Below, piece by piece: positions 1-11,365 of a DNA stretch of 64,000 nt; within the stretch, counting starts at the first letter, position 1; every line of letters starts with the position of its first letter. This DNA comes from Muscardinus avellanarius (Eukaryota > Chordata > Mammalia > Rodentia > Gliridae). The stretch covers positions 91,572,029-91,636,028 of the forward strand of contig OY726566.1 of the NCBI GenBank assembly GCA_963383645.1, given 5' to 3'. The notes beneath the pieces are model-generated. The model saw only the letters and a list, made by a program, of their open reading frames with translations. It was not told where the DNA came from and made no database searches. The translations under genes were made by a program, and so were the position numbers.

Positions 1-569
1 AGATTTATGGCTCCAATTTATGGATGAGGTGAATGAGGAGTTATTGTCTAATGGATACAGAGGTTCAGTAGCTGGCCAGGCACAGGGGTGGACTCTACAA
101 AGCCTGTTCCTGACTTCAACTCAGAGCCGCTCCAGAAAAACCGCAAACTCAGAAGAGAAAGGTGCCCTGTCCTTGCTATTCCAAGTCACTCTGTTGGGTG
201 CTTTGTGGTCCCTCTAGCTTCCTGCACAGCATCTTCTCCCTGTTCCAGATCTTGGGTGCCCTGCCTCATCTTAAGCCAGCATCCCTGGCTCACTGCATTG
301 ATGGCAGGGGGTATACATATAACCTATGGGGTGCCTTGCCTTAAGATGGGAGTCCTGTGAACTTGTCAAGGCTAAGATAGAAGCACCCAGAGGCCTTGCC
401 CTATGGGCATCTCAATAGGCGAGGGATGCAGGGAAGACATCTGGGGCTTTGTCCACATCTGCTTGCTCCTCCCGCCCATTTCAAGAGAAAGAAAACCGAG
501 TCCTGAGCTGGGCAACAGCACAACTTCTGGCTAAAGCTACAACCCATGTATTACCTAAGTGAACTTCCC
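1..569. other. Unannotated unique sequence
   Basis: I see no recognisable repeat, no RNA gene and no convincing coding sequence. The short overlapping open frames between about 20 and 360 have no family I recognise. Confidence 0.4.
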
Positions 570-705
570 AGGACATAGACAACCTGTTTTACTGGTGAGA
601 AGACTGAGGCACAGAGAGGACAAGTGACTTGGCCAAAAGTAAGTAAGAGAGAAAAGGAGCCAGACCTCCAGTGTCTTTCTTCCTAGTCCTGTGCTCTTCC
701 TGCCC
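570..705 (-). mobile_element. MIR SINE fragment
   Basis: The phrases 'agactgaggcacagagagg' and 'caagtgacttggcc' are the reverse complement of the MIR core. This tRNA-derived SINE was spread in early mammals by L2 machinery. The copy is old and diverged. Confidence 0.8.
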
Positions 706-1317
706 AATGCTTGCACCCAGGCTCAAATTTACCAAACCTTCCCCAGGACTTAGGGAGTCACTGGATAAAATCCCCCAGTGCACTGGGCTCCCACCAGCTC
801 CTTATGGGACTTTTAACCACTCAGCACAATTTATTCCCTACCAGAGTTTTCAGGGCAGGACGGGAAGGGCTTCTGGCTCCCTTCCCACCAGCCTTTTCTT
901 CAGGGTTTTCTTGGTAGGACAGTGCCAGGGGCCCCATTCAGAGGACGCTCACTCCTAGGATGCAGGCTGAGGCCTGCAATGCATCTTTCTAACAGCAGAG
1001 AGCGCGCCTGTCTTTGAAGAAGGAATCGTGCCGGCCACAGCCCCTTCCCCAGTCATCTCCGCAGCGCTGGCTCTTGGGCACAGGCCGCCCCAGCAGCGGC
1101 TCTGGAGAGGACTTCAGGCATACCAGAGAGCGGGACACACCGGTGTGTTCCCCAGCCCCCTGCCTTCTGCCATCTGCTCTGTCTCCAAGGCCACAGAGGA
1201 GCGGTGGGCTGGGCTGGGGGCAGGTCACCTTGGAGTAGCATCCTTATCTGAACATGGGTCCAGTACTGCTCTAATGGTGTCAGGATGACCAAATGGGGAG
1301 CGTGGGTGGGAAGGGTT
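706..1317. other. Unique sequence with a small CpG-rich patch
   Basis: No repeat or gene is recognised. From about 1000 to 1145 CpG dinucleotides are dense for this window (for example 'agagcgcgcctg', 'gtgccggccac', 'ctccgcagcgctgg'). The patch is too short for a normal CpG island. It could be a distal regulatory element or simply an unmethylated remnant. Confidence 0.35.
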
Positions 1318-1415
1318 GTGAACTTGACCCTGTTTATGTGACCTTGGGCAAGTTAACGAGCCTCTGTGTACTGAGTTTCTGCAGAACAAGAGGATGCTAA
1401 AATAAGAGCATCTCT
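1318..1415 (+). mobile_element. MIR SINE fragment
   Basis: 'tgtgaccttgggcaagtta' followed by 'gcctctgtgtactgagtttc' is the central MIR core in sense orientation. The copy is short and old. Confidence 0.75.
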
Positions 1416-2189
1416 AAAACCACTTCCAGAGCCCAAGTTGGGTTCAGCGCCTGCATCTTCTTGTCAGTTCTTCCTGTGGGTCATACAGGTAGCACCAGCT
1501 CTCCAATGTGCCACAGCTGGGTGGGCTGGGGGATGCTGGAGACAAGTGGCCAAGAGCAGCAGAACCTCCAACCAAAGCATGGCCACCAGGTCTTCACATC
1601 GTGAAGCTGGCGGGTCTGAAGGTCAGTGGACGTAGAATGCTGTACCACGTCAGTCACTGGTGGTACCTAGGGGCAGCAGCCTCTGCGGCTCTGATGGTAA
1701 TGAGTAGTTTCCTGGGTTTTGACTTGCCTGGTGACCCGCCTAGGGCCCAGGGGAGAATCCCTCAGTATCCCTGAGCCTTGGTTTGCTCATCCGTGGAATG
1801 GGAGGCTGGAGATGGTTTTCATGGTGTGTGTGTGTTCAGATGTTAGCCTCCTGTGAATCCTGGTCAAATGTGCCCCGGGTCCAGCTCTCTGGAGACAGAA
1901 AAACAAGGAAGGAAAAGGAAAGGGGACAGTTCAGGAAGAGACCAGAGGAGGGAGGCGTGCAAAGGTAGAAGGAAGGGCCCACTGGATTAATCCTCACCTG
2001 CTCAGAAGGGGCAGCTGCCCTTTGAAGTATTCTGCTCCCTGTCCTGTAAATCATGCATGGGGGGTGGCTGGAGAATTAGGAAGAGCCATCTGAGTAGCAG
2101 TCGTGTGTGCTTTTTGTCCATCTAGACAGAAGAGAGGTTCTCAAGATGTACAGAAGTTGAAAATGAAGCACATGCAGCTCTGGAGATAA

Positions 2190-2190
<1 letters not shown>
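1416..2190. other. Unannotated unique sequence
   Basis: Nothing recognisable is seen here. There is a purine-rich stretch around 1895-1980. Confidence 0.35.
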
Positions 2191-2230
<40 letters not shown>

Positions 2231-2264
2231 CGCGTGTGCGTGCATGCATGTGTGTGTGTGTGTG
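2191..2264. repeat. (TG)n microsatellite with CG-rich core
   Basis: About 30 bases of pure TG are followed by 'cgcgcgtgtgcgcgtgtgcg', 'tgcatgcatg' and more TG. The whole tract is almost perfectly alternating purine/pyrimidine, the class of sequence that adopts Z-DNA under supercoiling. It creates three false open frames on the minus strand. Confidence 0.95.
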
Positions 2265-5200
2265 ATGTGCAGATGCACAGGCAATAGAAATGCAAGCACC
2301 ACAACCCTTGTATAAGTAGACATTGTCAGTAAACATTTATCTGGCACCTACACACAGACACGCTCATAAACTCATGCACATTTACAAGCCAACATCTCTG
2401 CAATACACACATATACAAAATATCACATTGACCCCTAAGGCAGAGAACCATTTACTTGAAGAAGCATCTTTTACGAGATATTAATAAAATATGCTGGCAC
2501 ATTTTAACTTTAAAAGCTCGAGAAGGAGAGGAGGCTCGTGAAGGGAAGGGGCTGGAGGGGGACCTGGGGAGAGGCTGGCCTAATCACAAAGCACTTAGCT
2601 CCCAGGCCTGGCTTCCGCCATACTTCATGATATGTTCAACCTGATTTTCCAACTCATTGGCAACACTTGCCAGCTGCTGCTGAGTGGCTCCATTGATCTT
2701 GTACAGGGGCTGCTCTGACAGGCTCCAGGGAAGGAAGTCCCCAAGGAGAGCTTACCATGAAAACCGAGCTGGGAACTTGGGGTTGACTGAGGTCTTCAGG
2801 TTTTGATTGGGAGGTGGGGAATCCCAGGGCTGGGGCATTATTTGGAGAACAGGGCAGGCTAGGTAAAAATGGCTGAGGGTTTTGGAAACATTCATGGGCA
2901 AACCTTGGATAGAAACTTTTTTGCACTGGACAATTTGAATTTTCTTCTGCCTGCATCATCCAGGCACAGACTTGCATGTGAAATGACAAGCACACACTTG
3001 GGACCTCTAGGGATGGCTGCTGGGAGCTGGTCCTCTTGCAGACACCTGAATGATTTGCATCTCTGAGGACTAGAGTATCACCCTGCGAGGCCCCAACTGT
3101 CCAGAATACCACCTCCATGGGTCTGCCATGGTCCCCCCTCCTCTCTTTTCCCAACCACATCAGTGCTGAGTCACTAGTGCCACAAGCTGCTCCTTTCCAG
3201 ATTCCCCTCCATCCTTTCTGTTGTTCTCATTTGCTCCTCACAGAAGCTTCTGGAAGGAAGAGAAGGTGCCCTGTTAGCATAGTCAAAGGATGGATGGGTG
3301 GGACAGGCCTCTGGCTTGCCGGCATGTTAGATAGTATTCTCCCAAGGAACTGAGCCACACAGCAGCTGGGTGATGGCCAGAAGAAGGGGGGAGTTTCCTG
3401 CTCAGCCTCAGGCTGGTTACTGGCCCTGAGGCTGGCTCATTTGGCTCAACCCCATGGCAGCTCAGAGTCAGCCCAAGTCTTCTAGGATGAAAGCTGAACA
3501 TGACCCATGATCAGACACCCCTTGACCTTTGCCTTCAACCTCAATGCTGGACCCAGATCTGTATGGGTCATGACTAAACCTTTGGAGAAAGCCATTTCCT
3601 TCTTACTTATCCCAGCCTCAAACCTCAACCCAAAACCTGAGGTTGGGCTTCTCCAAGTCTGGCCCTCCCATGGCTCTGTGGGGACCCTTTCATTAGTCTC
3701 TTCCTCCATCAGCAGATTGGCGGCTCTGGATGGACCAGGGGGAGGGGAGGAGGCTGGCTCCCTCTGGGGCATCTGTTGAGTTGTGGGATCGCTGACAGCC
3801 TCTTGGGTTGCATGTGCGACAGCATCATTTCTCAGCCTCTCTGAGTGTCTTCATCAGGTGGGAGCCGCATGATCGATCCACTCACCGCTGCCCTGGGGAA
3901 GGGGCTTGGCTGGCGGCCTCATGGTGAGTCACAGGGAGCTGAGTGCCAGTCTGTGTCTCTACTTCAAGGACCCTGGGGTGACCAATCATGGGATTCTGGC
4001 AGCTCTGCTGTGACAGAATTATCATTAATGTTTACATAGTGCCTGCATAGTCTGCTGGAGTGTTTTAATAAATAATTGTGGGGAACAGTATGTATAGAAC
4101 TGCTTGGATGTGACCCACTAAACACTCCTGCAGTGTTCGGGCAGCTACCAGGCAGATGGAAAGGCTCTGGGGCAGAAGAGAACCAAGGCCTGGTCATCCT
4201 GAAGCAGCAGTCAAGTCAGCTTGTAGAACATACTTCCTGGTAGAAAGTCCTGGATCTCTCTGATGCAAGATTTTCCTAGTTTTTAATTCAATTGGAATTA
4301 GACAACCTTAATGCTGTTTTATTTTTTTTGGTGGGGAGAAGCAATCAGATGCACCCAACATCTTTGTGCCCATCTATGAAGGGAAATGTGAGCACTGAGG
4401 GTCTGTCTACACTCTTGTTTGTAGAGAGGGCCAGTATTAATGTTAATACCTGAACTATCTAACCATTAAGAGATATTTCCCCTCCTCTCCTTCCCCGATG
4501 GTCTCCCAGAACAACTTACTTGCTGAGGACTTATATTTGAGATGCTGGGAGCAGTTAGTTGCAAGATACTTAGAGCAATAGTCTTTAAATTAGACATAAG
4601 GAAGGACTTCCAGCTATCAATATTAATAGAAGTGTGAGTTTTGTTCTCATCATCTTTACATGACTTTTTCCCTTCTACCCTCTTAGTGTGGGGAAGGATG
4701 AGATCATTCTTGTGTACATTTTAAATAAAGGCTTAGAGGTACTGCATATTTTAATATCCTGATAACATCTTCTCCCAGCTCTTCTTCAGTCTTCTAGGAT
4801 CATACTGATGTCTGATTTTTATTTAAAGGCTTCTCTCCCTCCAATCACACACCTGGAGCTGCCAGATTTGGGCACTGGTGGCTGTTATGGTGCCCAGGAG
4901 AACTGAGGTAACCTCTATGGTTGCCTGGGTGCAGGGGCATGGTTCTGTCAAGTCCTCACAAAGCCCCTGTCCCTGAGCAGATCCTTGCTGCTGTAGCAAG
5001 TCGGGTTTCCTAGCTCAAGTAAATTCTGCAGGGAATTGATCTAATTTCCAGAGTCTCAAGGGTGACAAAAACCACAATCAAAATTCCTGTAAATGGGTGA
5101 TAGTCTCTTTTAGAAAAATGTAAGTAGCATCTCCGGAGGAGAGAGGTCTTCTAAGCCCTACACCTCTCAGACACAACACTCTGAAGAAGAGGATGCCTGC

Positions 5201-5489
5201 TTCTGCTTGGGCAATGACCTGAGGGGACGTTACCTCACCGTCTCCCTGTAGTGCCCTCCAAAGCTGCCTACCACCTCCTCCCAGGTCCCCAGTGCCGAAC
5301 AAAGGACCACTCTACCCATAGTCACCTGACAGCCCACATGACCCGACCCAGGGGAGGCTGCAGGAGAGCCTGCAGGAGAGCCTTGGACCATACTGGGTGT
5401 GCCCTTCAGACTTGACATTTATTTGCTGTATGCCCTGGAAGGCACAGGTTTGCCTGCAACCCACAAACACAAATGCACTATGAAGTAGT
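2265..5489. other. Long repeat-poor unique stretch
   Basis: Apart from short AT-rich segments (about 4260-4330 and 4560-4760) I recognise no interspersed repeat, RNA gene or exon across about 3.2 kb. The largest open frame is on the minus strand at 2654-3160 (168 codons). It resembles no family I know and its amino-acid make-up looks like translated non-coding DNA. Confidence 0.4.
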
Positions 5490-5600
5490 TATTATAATAG
5501 AGTCAGAAAACTGAGTCTCAGAGGAGCTAAAAATATTGTCCACTAATCAGTGGGCAGAACCAGAATTGAAACCTAGTAGCATCCTTCTCCAAATCAAGTT
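5490..5600 (-). mobile_element. MIR SINE fragment
   Basis: 'aaaactgagtctcagagg' and 'gggcagaaccagaattgaaa' match the antisense MIR core and its 'gaaccagga' segment. The copy is diverged. Confidence 0.7.
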
Positions 5601-6275
5601 CTTTCCCCCCTGTGTGGATACCTTCCAACCTTCATCAGAAGGAGGGGGAGTTGTTTGGGCCATCCCTCCCTGATCTCCAAGACTTCTGGGTTTAAACTTG
5701 GCCTTGGCCAGATTTCCTGATATGGGTACAATTTTTGCTGCTCACTGGATACCAGGAGATAACCAGGGGTACAACATCTGCCAAGTCCCATCTCTGGTTC
5801 CAAATTCTAATTGTCAGTCTGTTCCTTCATCTCCTGACTCAGACCCAGTGGTAGATTGGATTTTCCAAAATAGCAGCAACAGTGCCTTCCATCCCACAAG
5901 TTGTTCTTACAGTGGGATTTCCCACCCAGAGGCAGGGTCTGTATTATTTCTCATTGAATCAAGATGATTAGAGATAAGATATGACTTCTGAGACTTCATA
6001 AATGGTAATATGCCTATCTGTCTCCCTTGGGACACTTGCTCTGGCATTCCAGCCACCATGCTGTGAGGAAGCCCAAGGAGTGATTGTTAAGAAAATGTAA
6101 TGCAGACCCATCTCCACACTTTCATGCTTTACCCATCTGTCTCAGCTTTGATGAGACCACCCTGTCCACATACTGAAGAATGTTTCCTATTCCTTAGCCT
6201 ATGAGTATTCCCATAACATCTACTTCCCCTCAATCCCCACCCATTCCTACAGAACTGTTAGTTGACCTAGTCTAG
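5601..6275. other. Unannotated unique sequence
   Basis: No repeat or gene is recognised in this stretch. Confidence 0.35.
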
Positions 6276-6300
6276 TTTTTTTTTTTTTTTTTTTTTTTTT
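6276..6300. repeat. Poly(T) tract
   Basis: There are about 25 uninterrupted T residues. No SINE body is recognisable next to it, so it may be an orphan tail of a very short antisense retroposon or a simple repeat. Confidence 0.9.
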
Positions 6301-6859
6301 CCTGTAAAGGCTACATTTGCTCAACAATAGGTGGGCTGAATTTCCCTTCAGATCCCATTCCTGTGTCACTTACTCCATTCCCATCTCCTTCTCCATCCCT
6401 ATATCTGCATCCCTTTATAAATTCACTGCTTGGATGCTCCCCGGGGTCCATCTCTGTGCATGTACCGTCATCCTTCCCCAAACCTGACAGTCAGGAGGAA
6501 ACACACCTGTTGATATCTGACCAAGAGCCCCAGTGAGGCCTGGCCAGAGCCTGGTGTGTGAATGACAGGGGACTCCAGCATGCAGTCACCGAGTCCCCCA
6601 GCCTGGGACCCTTCCCACCTAAAGTCTCAACACTGTGGCACAGACACGAGCCAGTCTTGTTGCGCTCTGTTTATGCTCCCAACCAACAGGACCCTTGAGC
6701 CTGACACAGTGGTTTCTTTCAAAGCCAGTGCATTTGTGGCAGTAGGGTAAGCACAGAAGACCCTGAAGCAGGATGGTGAAGCAGTGCAGGCCACAGGCTC
6801 TGATAGGACTCAGGATAGCCGGATAGGAGCAGGTCAGCTCCTGCCTCACCAGGTGCTTT
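6301..6859. other. Unannotated unique sequence
   Basis: No repeat, RNA gene or exon is recognised in this stretch. Confidence 0.35.
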
Positions 6860-7010
6860 ATACCTTATGAGGTTCTTTTCCAAGCTATCGACCACAACAA
6901 TCCTCATTTCACAGATGGGGAAATCCTATTTTCAAATGATCTTCAGGCTGCCATGTAGAGAAGCTAAACACTTGCCCAGGGTCACAAGGGACCCAGGTAG
7001 TGCAAAGATG
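6860..7010 (-). mobile_element. MIR SINE
   Basis: 'cctcatttcacagatgggga' and 'acacttgcccagggtcaca' are the antisense MIR core. Between them the copy carries lineage-specific changes. Confidence 0.8.
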
Positions 7011-8271
7011 CCCCCATCTTGGGTCGACCCCGAACCTGGTGCTCCCCACTAAAGCTGAGCTGCCTCTGTCTCACTGGCCTCCTCAGCCCTCAACTAATCA
7101 AATGCACTCGCTCCCTGTGCTGAGCCACGGATGGCTGGAGACCTCCCCTCCGCACATGATTGGTTTGGATTCTGTGCCTTTAGGGCCCATCATGTGAGAA
7201 GAAAAATCTCGAACGTTGTTTAATAAACAGAGTCAGTGGAAAGCAATGGACTTGCAGGTGCTATTCATCAAATTGTGGGAAATAAGTTCATCGGAAAAAA
7301 ATCAATCCTGGGGTGACTGTTTTATAGGAGGGAGAGCCCAAGTGGGGACCAGCTCATCAGGAGTGGGAGACGACTGCAGGGGGTGAATGAGCATTGGGGG
7401 GCAGTTTTTCTATCTGCTCTGTAACTGCAGCATCTCTTTGGGGCTCCGGGGCTGTGGCTTCCTTAGCTCTGGGCACGGTGGCAGACAGGGGGGCCCCAGG
7501 CTGGCTCAGATACATCATTAGTTGACTGTGGATAAAATGTCCCCATCCTGATCGCCTCTGTCCCCGCCTCCCCACACTTCTTGTGGACCATCCAGGGCTT
7601 CTGAAGGCCTCCTGATCCCGAGAACCATGACATGGGCTCAGCCCTTGAGCAGGACCTTCTGCCTGGAACCTGCACTCAGAAGCCACTGGGAGGGAGCAGC
7701 CCCCAGCGAGGGTGCAGGGCCTATGGTCTGGGGAGAGGAGTTCTATTCAGACTCTCCTGCTTGGGGGAAAGGCTTCTATCAAAATTCTGGCAGAAGTAGC
7801 CACCCTTCCCCTGAGTCACGTAAAGAAGGTTGACCCTCTTTTGGGCTACTCCATCTCTGCGTTTCTAATGAGAAGAGATGCTTCAGTTTCCTCAAAGCTC
7901 TTCCACTTCATGCCTTCTAACCCAAGGAAACAGCATCTTATGCGACATAATGGTCAGGTTTCTGTACCAGTTGGTCAGGCTATAACAGCGCACGCCGGCC
8001 CAGATGTTCCTGCAATGGTATTTTGTAGATACACTCAGTAGCTATAGTCAGTTGCCATTAAGTAACTGAGATGCTCCTCCATAGTGGAGGTGGGCCTCAT
8101 TTAATCAGTTGAAAGGTCATGTGAGTTGAAAACTGAGGTTTCCCAGAGAAGAAATACTGCCTCAAAACTGCAGCATCAATTCCTACCTTGTTGCCAGCCT
8201 GACCTACAAATTTCATACTTACCAGCCCCACAATCTATGACCCAATTCCTTTAAAATGAGTAATCAGTTCA

Positions 8272-8278
<7 letters not shown>
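7011..8278. other. Unique sequence with candidate forkhead site
   Basis: No repeat or exon is recognised. At 7217-7229 lies TGTTTAATAAACA, two forkhead (FOX) core motifs in inverted orientation around a single base, inside an otherwise unremarkable AT-rich stretch. Binding is an inference from the motif only. Confidence 0.35.

Positions 8279-8303
<25 letters not shown>
8279..8303. repeat. (CA)n microsatellite
   Basis: About twelve perfect CA units, with no SINE body attached. Confidence 0.95.
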
Positions 8304-8454
8304 CTGGAGTAGATATTTTTATTCTCCTTGACATTCCTTTGATTCAGAGGCGACAGGTGTGGAAGATGAAGACAACACGAGAACACGCCATGTTTTCTGA
8401 GCCGATTTTGTGTGGACTTTGCTGCATGGCCTCAGGAGGAAGTGGTCTGATGAA

Positions 8455-8540
8455 AGGAGCACTAGCACTGGGCTGGGAGTCAAAGGCCTGAGTTCAGGTC
8501 TTGGCTTATGACTGCTCTTCTGTGAGATAAGGAGAGTTCC
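8455..8540 (+). mobile_element. Probable MIR fragment
   Basis: 'actgggctgggagtcaaagg' and 'ctgagttcaggtcttggct' resemble the 5' half of MIR in sense orientation. The copy is diverged and partial. Confidence 0.5.
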
Positions 8541-8650
8541 AGGAGCACACAGGGTAATCAAAGCAGACAGGAGAGTTAAGGCATTTTGCAAAGCCACAGG
8601 AAAAAAAAAGTTATTGGAGAATCTCTAAATATTTTAGAGTGCAGATTCAT

Positions 8651-8680
8651 CCCACACATTATCGAGGATAATGATGTGGG
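8651..8680. repeat. Short near-perfect inverted repeat (hairpin)
   Basis: The left arm CCCACACATTATC (8651-8663) pairs with the right arm GATAATGATGTGGG (8667-8680) across a 3-base GAG loop. The only defect is one unpaired base. It is too short for a typical microRNA precursor. It could be a relic of a small transposon end or chance. Confidence 0.7.
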
Positions 8681-9899
8681 GAGAGAATGTGTCCAGCAGG
8701 TGGAAGTGGACCTGGCTCTCTGAATGCCAGTTCAGCACAGTCAGATAGGAAGACAAAAAATCGGGGGTATTTGTCAAACCCAATTAAAATTGTCAACAGA
8801 ATTTAAAAGAGGTCTATCAGTGATGCATACATGAGTTTATTGAACTTGTTATAAGGCAATATTGGGAGAAGCAAAGAACACCACTGGAAGGGGCTCCAGG
8901 GAAGCATCTGGGCTGGCGGCGCTGAGGGGAGAGGACAGCTTTAGTTCCAGGGTCCCGCTGCCCCCAGAGCCCACTTGCATTGCTTACCTTGACCTTTCGG
9001 AGTTGGTGATGCTGGAGGGCGCTGGGGTCAGGAGAACGTCCTTTGAAAGTGACCTGTTTGTATCCTCAGCCATGGGCAGATGGCAGGGCTAAGGCTTCTA
9101 CTGGGAGGGAGGGGGAGGATCACACCACCAGCTGGTAATGCTTATAGGATTCTAAGGCTGGCAAGCAATGGTCTGCGAGGGGCCCTGTGTCCCTACTGCC
9201 TTTAGGATCCTAGGGCCCACCTCTCTGTTTTTAGCTCCTTCCTGGCCTGTCTTATAGACTAGCCTAAGAGTTTTGTGTGGTCAAAGTCACCATGTCCCGT
9301 GTCTTGGCGCACAGCTTTTAGTGAAGTCTCAAGGGTGCTCAATTTGCTGATTCTCTTTTATTATTGTTACACACCTGTGTGCACTACAGCAGGGGCTCTA
9401 TGAGAAAGTAGAGGAGGAAGTGGGGAAGGAGCGAAAGAAGAGGAAAGGAAAGGAAAGAAGACCGGGGGAAACAGGGGTCTAGTTAACTAAAGAAACAGAC
9501 AAAATCATTCCTGTCCTGGGATTTGCAGCTTCCACTTGAGGAGGTGAAATATGCTTGCATGATGTTAGTCGCTTACTTCTATAAAGCATAATGAGCCTCA
9601 TCCCGCAGCATCTCTCTGGTGAAGAATGAGCAGTCTGCCAGTGTCCAAGCGCAAGGCACCATCCTGAGGAGCAGACCTGGAGGTGCCAGGGCAGAAGGAG
9701 ATCGAGTCCCACTTGGGCAAGGTGTGGTTAGATTAATAAGGGCTAAATCTCAAGGGAGAGAGATTGCAAAGGTTGCCCAAGTGGGGCGCTGGCCATTTTC
9801 TGAGTACACTGGCAAGTCTGGAAAAAGCCTTCTCTGAATCCAGGTAAGACTGATGTCTCACATCTTGCCCATCTCGAGCTGTCAGGGACCCTCTTCCTT
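8681..9899. other. Unannotated unique sequence
   Basis: No recognisable repeat or exon is seen. A purine-rich run (GGAAA-type) occupies about 9405-9475. Confidence 0.35.
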
Positions 9900-10080
9900 A
9901 GAGCACATTCAGGCGGCACAGTCTTGCATTAATTTAAAGCTAATTGTCAGGTAATGAATTCGATTTGGCTAACCATATTGAAATCCCTTCTGCTCCCAGC
10001 TGAACACCAGTAAATCATTTGCATCACAAATCTCCTCCCTGGATGCTCAGCTTGCCCAAGCTGTTGATCAGACCCTTCCT
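9900..10080. promoter_or_regulatory. Candidate conserved regulatory element (TAAT/octamer cluster)
   Basis: This AT-rich, repeat-free segment contains 'cattaatttaaagctaattg', 'ggtaatgaattcgattt' and a perfect POU octamer in reverse ('atttgcat' near 10018). Clusters of homeodomain (TAAT) and octamer sites of this kind are common in conserved developmental enhancers. No conservation data are available here, so the call is inference from motif content. Confidence 0.25.
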
Positions 10081-10198
10081 GCCTCCCCATACTCCCTGGT
10101 CTTTGAAATCAGCTGAAAATCTGCACATCTTGTTAGAGCTGCTAAGATGAAACACACAAGAAAACTGAGTTTAGGAAATTATCTTTGAATTGTCTAGA

Positions 10199-10364
10199 CC
10201 ATGGTTCTCAAAGTGTGGTCCTTGAACGAGCAGCATCAGTCTCCTGGTAACTGGATAGAAATGTGCCCTGAACTAACTGAATCAGAAGCAAGGAGTAGGG
10301 CCCAGCAGTCTGAACAGCTTTCCAGGGGATGCTGGTGCACAATGGAGTTTGAGAACCACTAGTT
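10199..10364 (-). mobile_element. MER5A-like hAT-Charlie DNA transposon
   Basis: Both termini are visible as an inverted pair: 'atggttctcaaagtgtggtc' at the left and 'gagtttgagaaccactag' at the right, with the internal 'aactgaatcagaag' and 'agggcccagcagtctg'. The length of about 165 bp fits a slightly shortened MER5A. It is non-autonomous and long immobile. The 8-bp target duplication is no longer clear. Confidence 0.88.
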
Positions 10365-10983
10365 TCCCCAATCAGTCAAGATTCTTCTCAATTTACTTTT
10401 AACTCCCTGAAAATGCAACTTACCTTCTACTATCTGGATTTTCTTAGGACTTTTGAATTGATTTTTCTTCTATTTCTGTATTGGCTAGAATTAGATTCAG
10501 TAGAGGGAAGAAAAAGAAATATAAGCGGCTTAACAAGATGTAAGTTCATATCCCTAACACAAAGAGGTTGGAAGTAGACAGTCCAAAATTGGTGTTGTGG
10601 CTTCATGAGAATACTACTTTACTGTTATGTCATCCTTAGCAAGCTACCTCATGGCCCAGAATGTCTGTTTAGGGTCCAACCATCACATCTGCATTTGAGT
10701 GGATAGAAAAGAAAGGAGAGAAGGGCTTATTCATTTCTTCATTGATATAACTTCCTGAAAGTTATATATAGAACTTCTGCCTTATATTTTCTTGGTCAAC
10801 ACTTAATCTTTTAGCTATACCTTCCCAGCAAGGGAGGCTGGAAATATGGTTTTATTCTGGGTGTTCATGCACCCAGGAAGTCAGTTCTGCTTTTTGTACC
10901 CTTTCCTCAATAATTGATGGCTCTCTTTGGGCAGGAAGGCGGTGCAGTCTGAGCAGCTAACTGCTGGAGGGACTTGGGCACTA
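10365..10983. other. Unannotated unique sequence
   Basis: Nothing recognisable is seen; the stretch is moderately AT-rich. Confidence 0.3.
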
Positions 10984-11100
10984 TTATGGTTTGTATTTAG
11001 AATGTCCCCCTAGACCTCACAGAGACAAGGCAGCCATGTTGGAGGCAGGTATGGTTGCTGAGGAGGGCTCCCTGGGGGTGTGGGCTAGGGATTACCTGTG

Positions 11101-11169
<69 letters not shown>

Positions 11170-11365
11170 ACCTCTGTGATGTGAGAGCAGAGCTCTTGCA
11201 TTCTTTTCTCTCTGCCTCCCACCACAACACATTAGTCTTCACCAGACCTATCATGGACTATGCTGCTAACATCTCCAGAACTGTGACAAACAAAATCGTC
11301 TTTCTTCTATCTACGTTGTTGTCATCAGGACTTTTAGGTCACTGCAGTGAGAATGCTGACTGAAG
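10984..11365 (+). mobile_element. MaLR-type LTR (ORR1/MST-like), with internal CT expansion
   Basis: 'tatggtttgtatttagaatg' followed by 'tccccc' is the usual start of MaLR LTRs. 'acatctccagaactgtgac' and the 'gggacttttaggtcactgcag'-like end fit the distal part. It is a solitary LTR of an old ERVL-type element with no internal region. A pure CT tract (11105-11168) lies in its middle. Subfamily assignment needs a library search. Confidence 0.6.
11105..11168. repeat. (CT)n microsatellite
   Basis: About 32 perfect CT units on the plus strand, forming an all-pyrimidine tract that can form a triplex. It lies inside the MaLR LTR and accounts for the Ser-Leu and Arg-Glu repeat open frames on the two strands. 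Confidence 0.97.

Noticed and set aside
2654..3160. 168-codon open frame on the minus strand
   Set aside because: It has no domain, motif or family resemblance that I know, its amino-acid composition looks like translated non-coding DNA, and no splice or promoter context is seen.
10991..11363. Ser-Leu and Arg-Glu repeat open frames on both strands
   Set aside because: They are created by the (CT)n tract inside a MaLR LTR.
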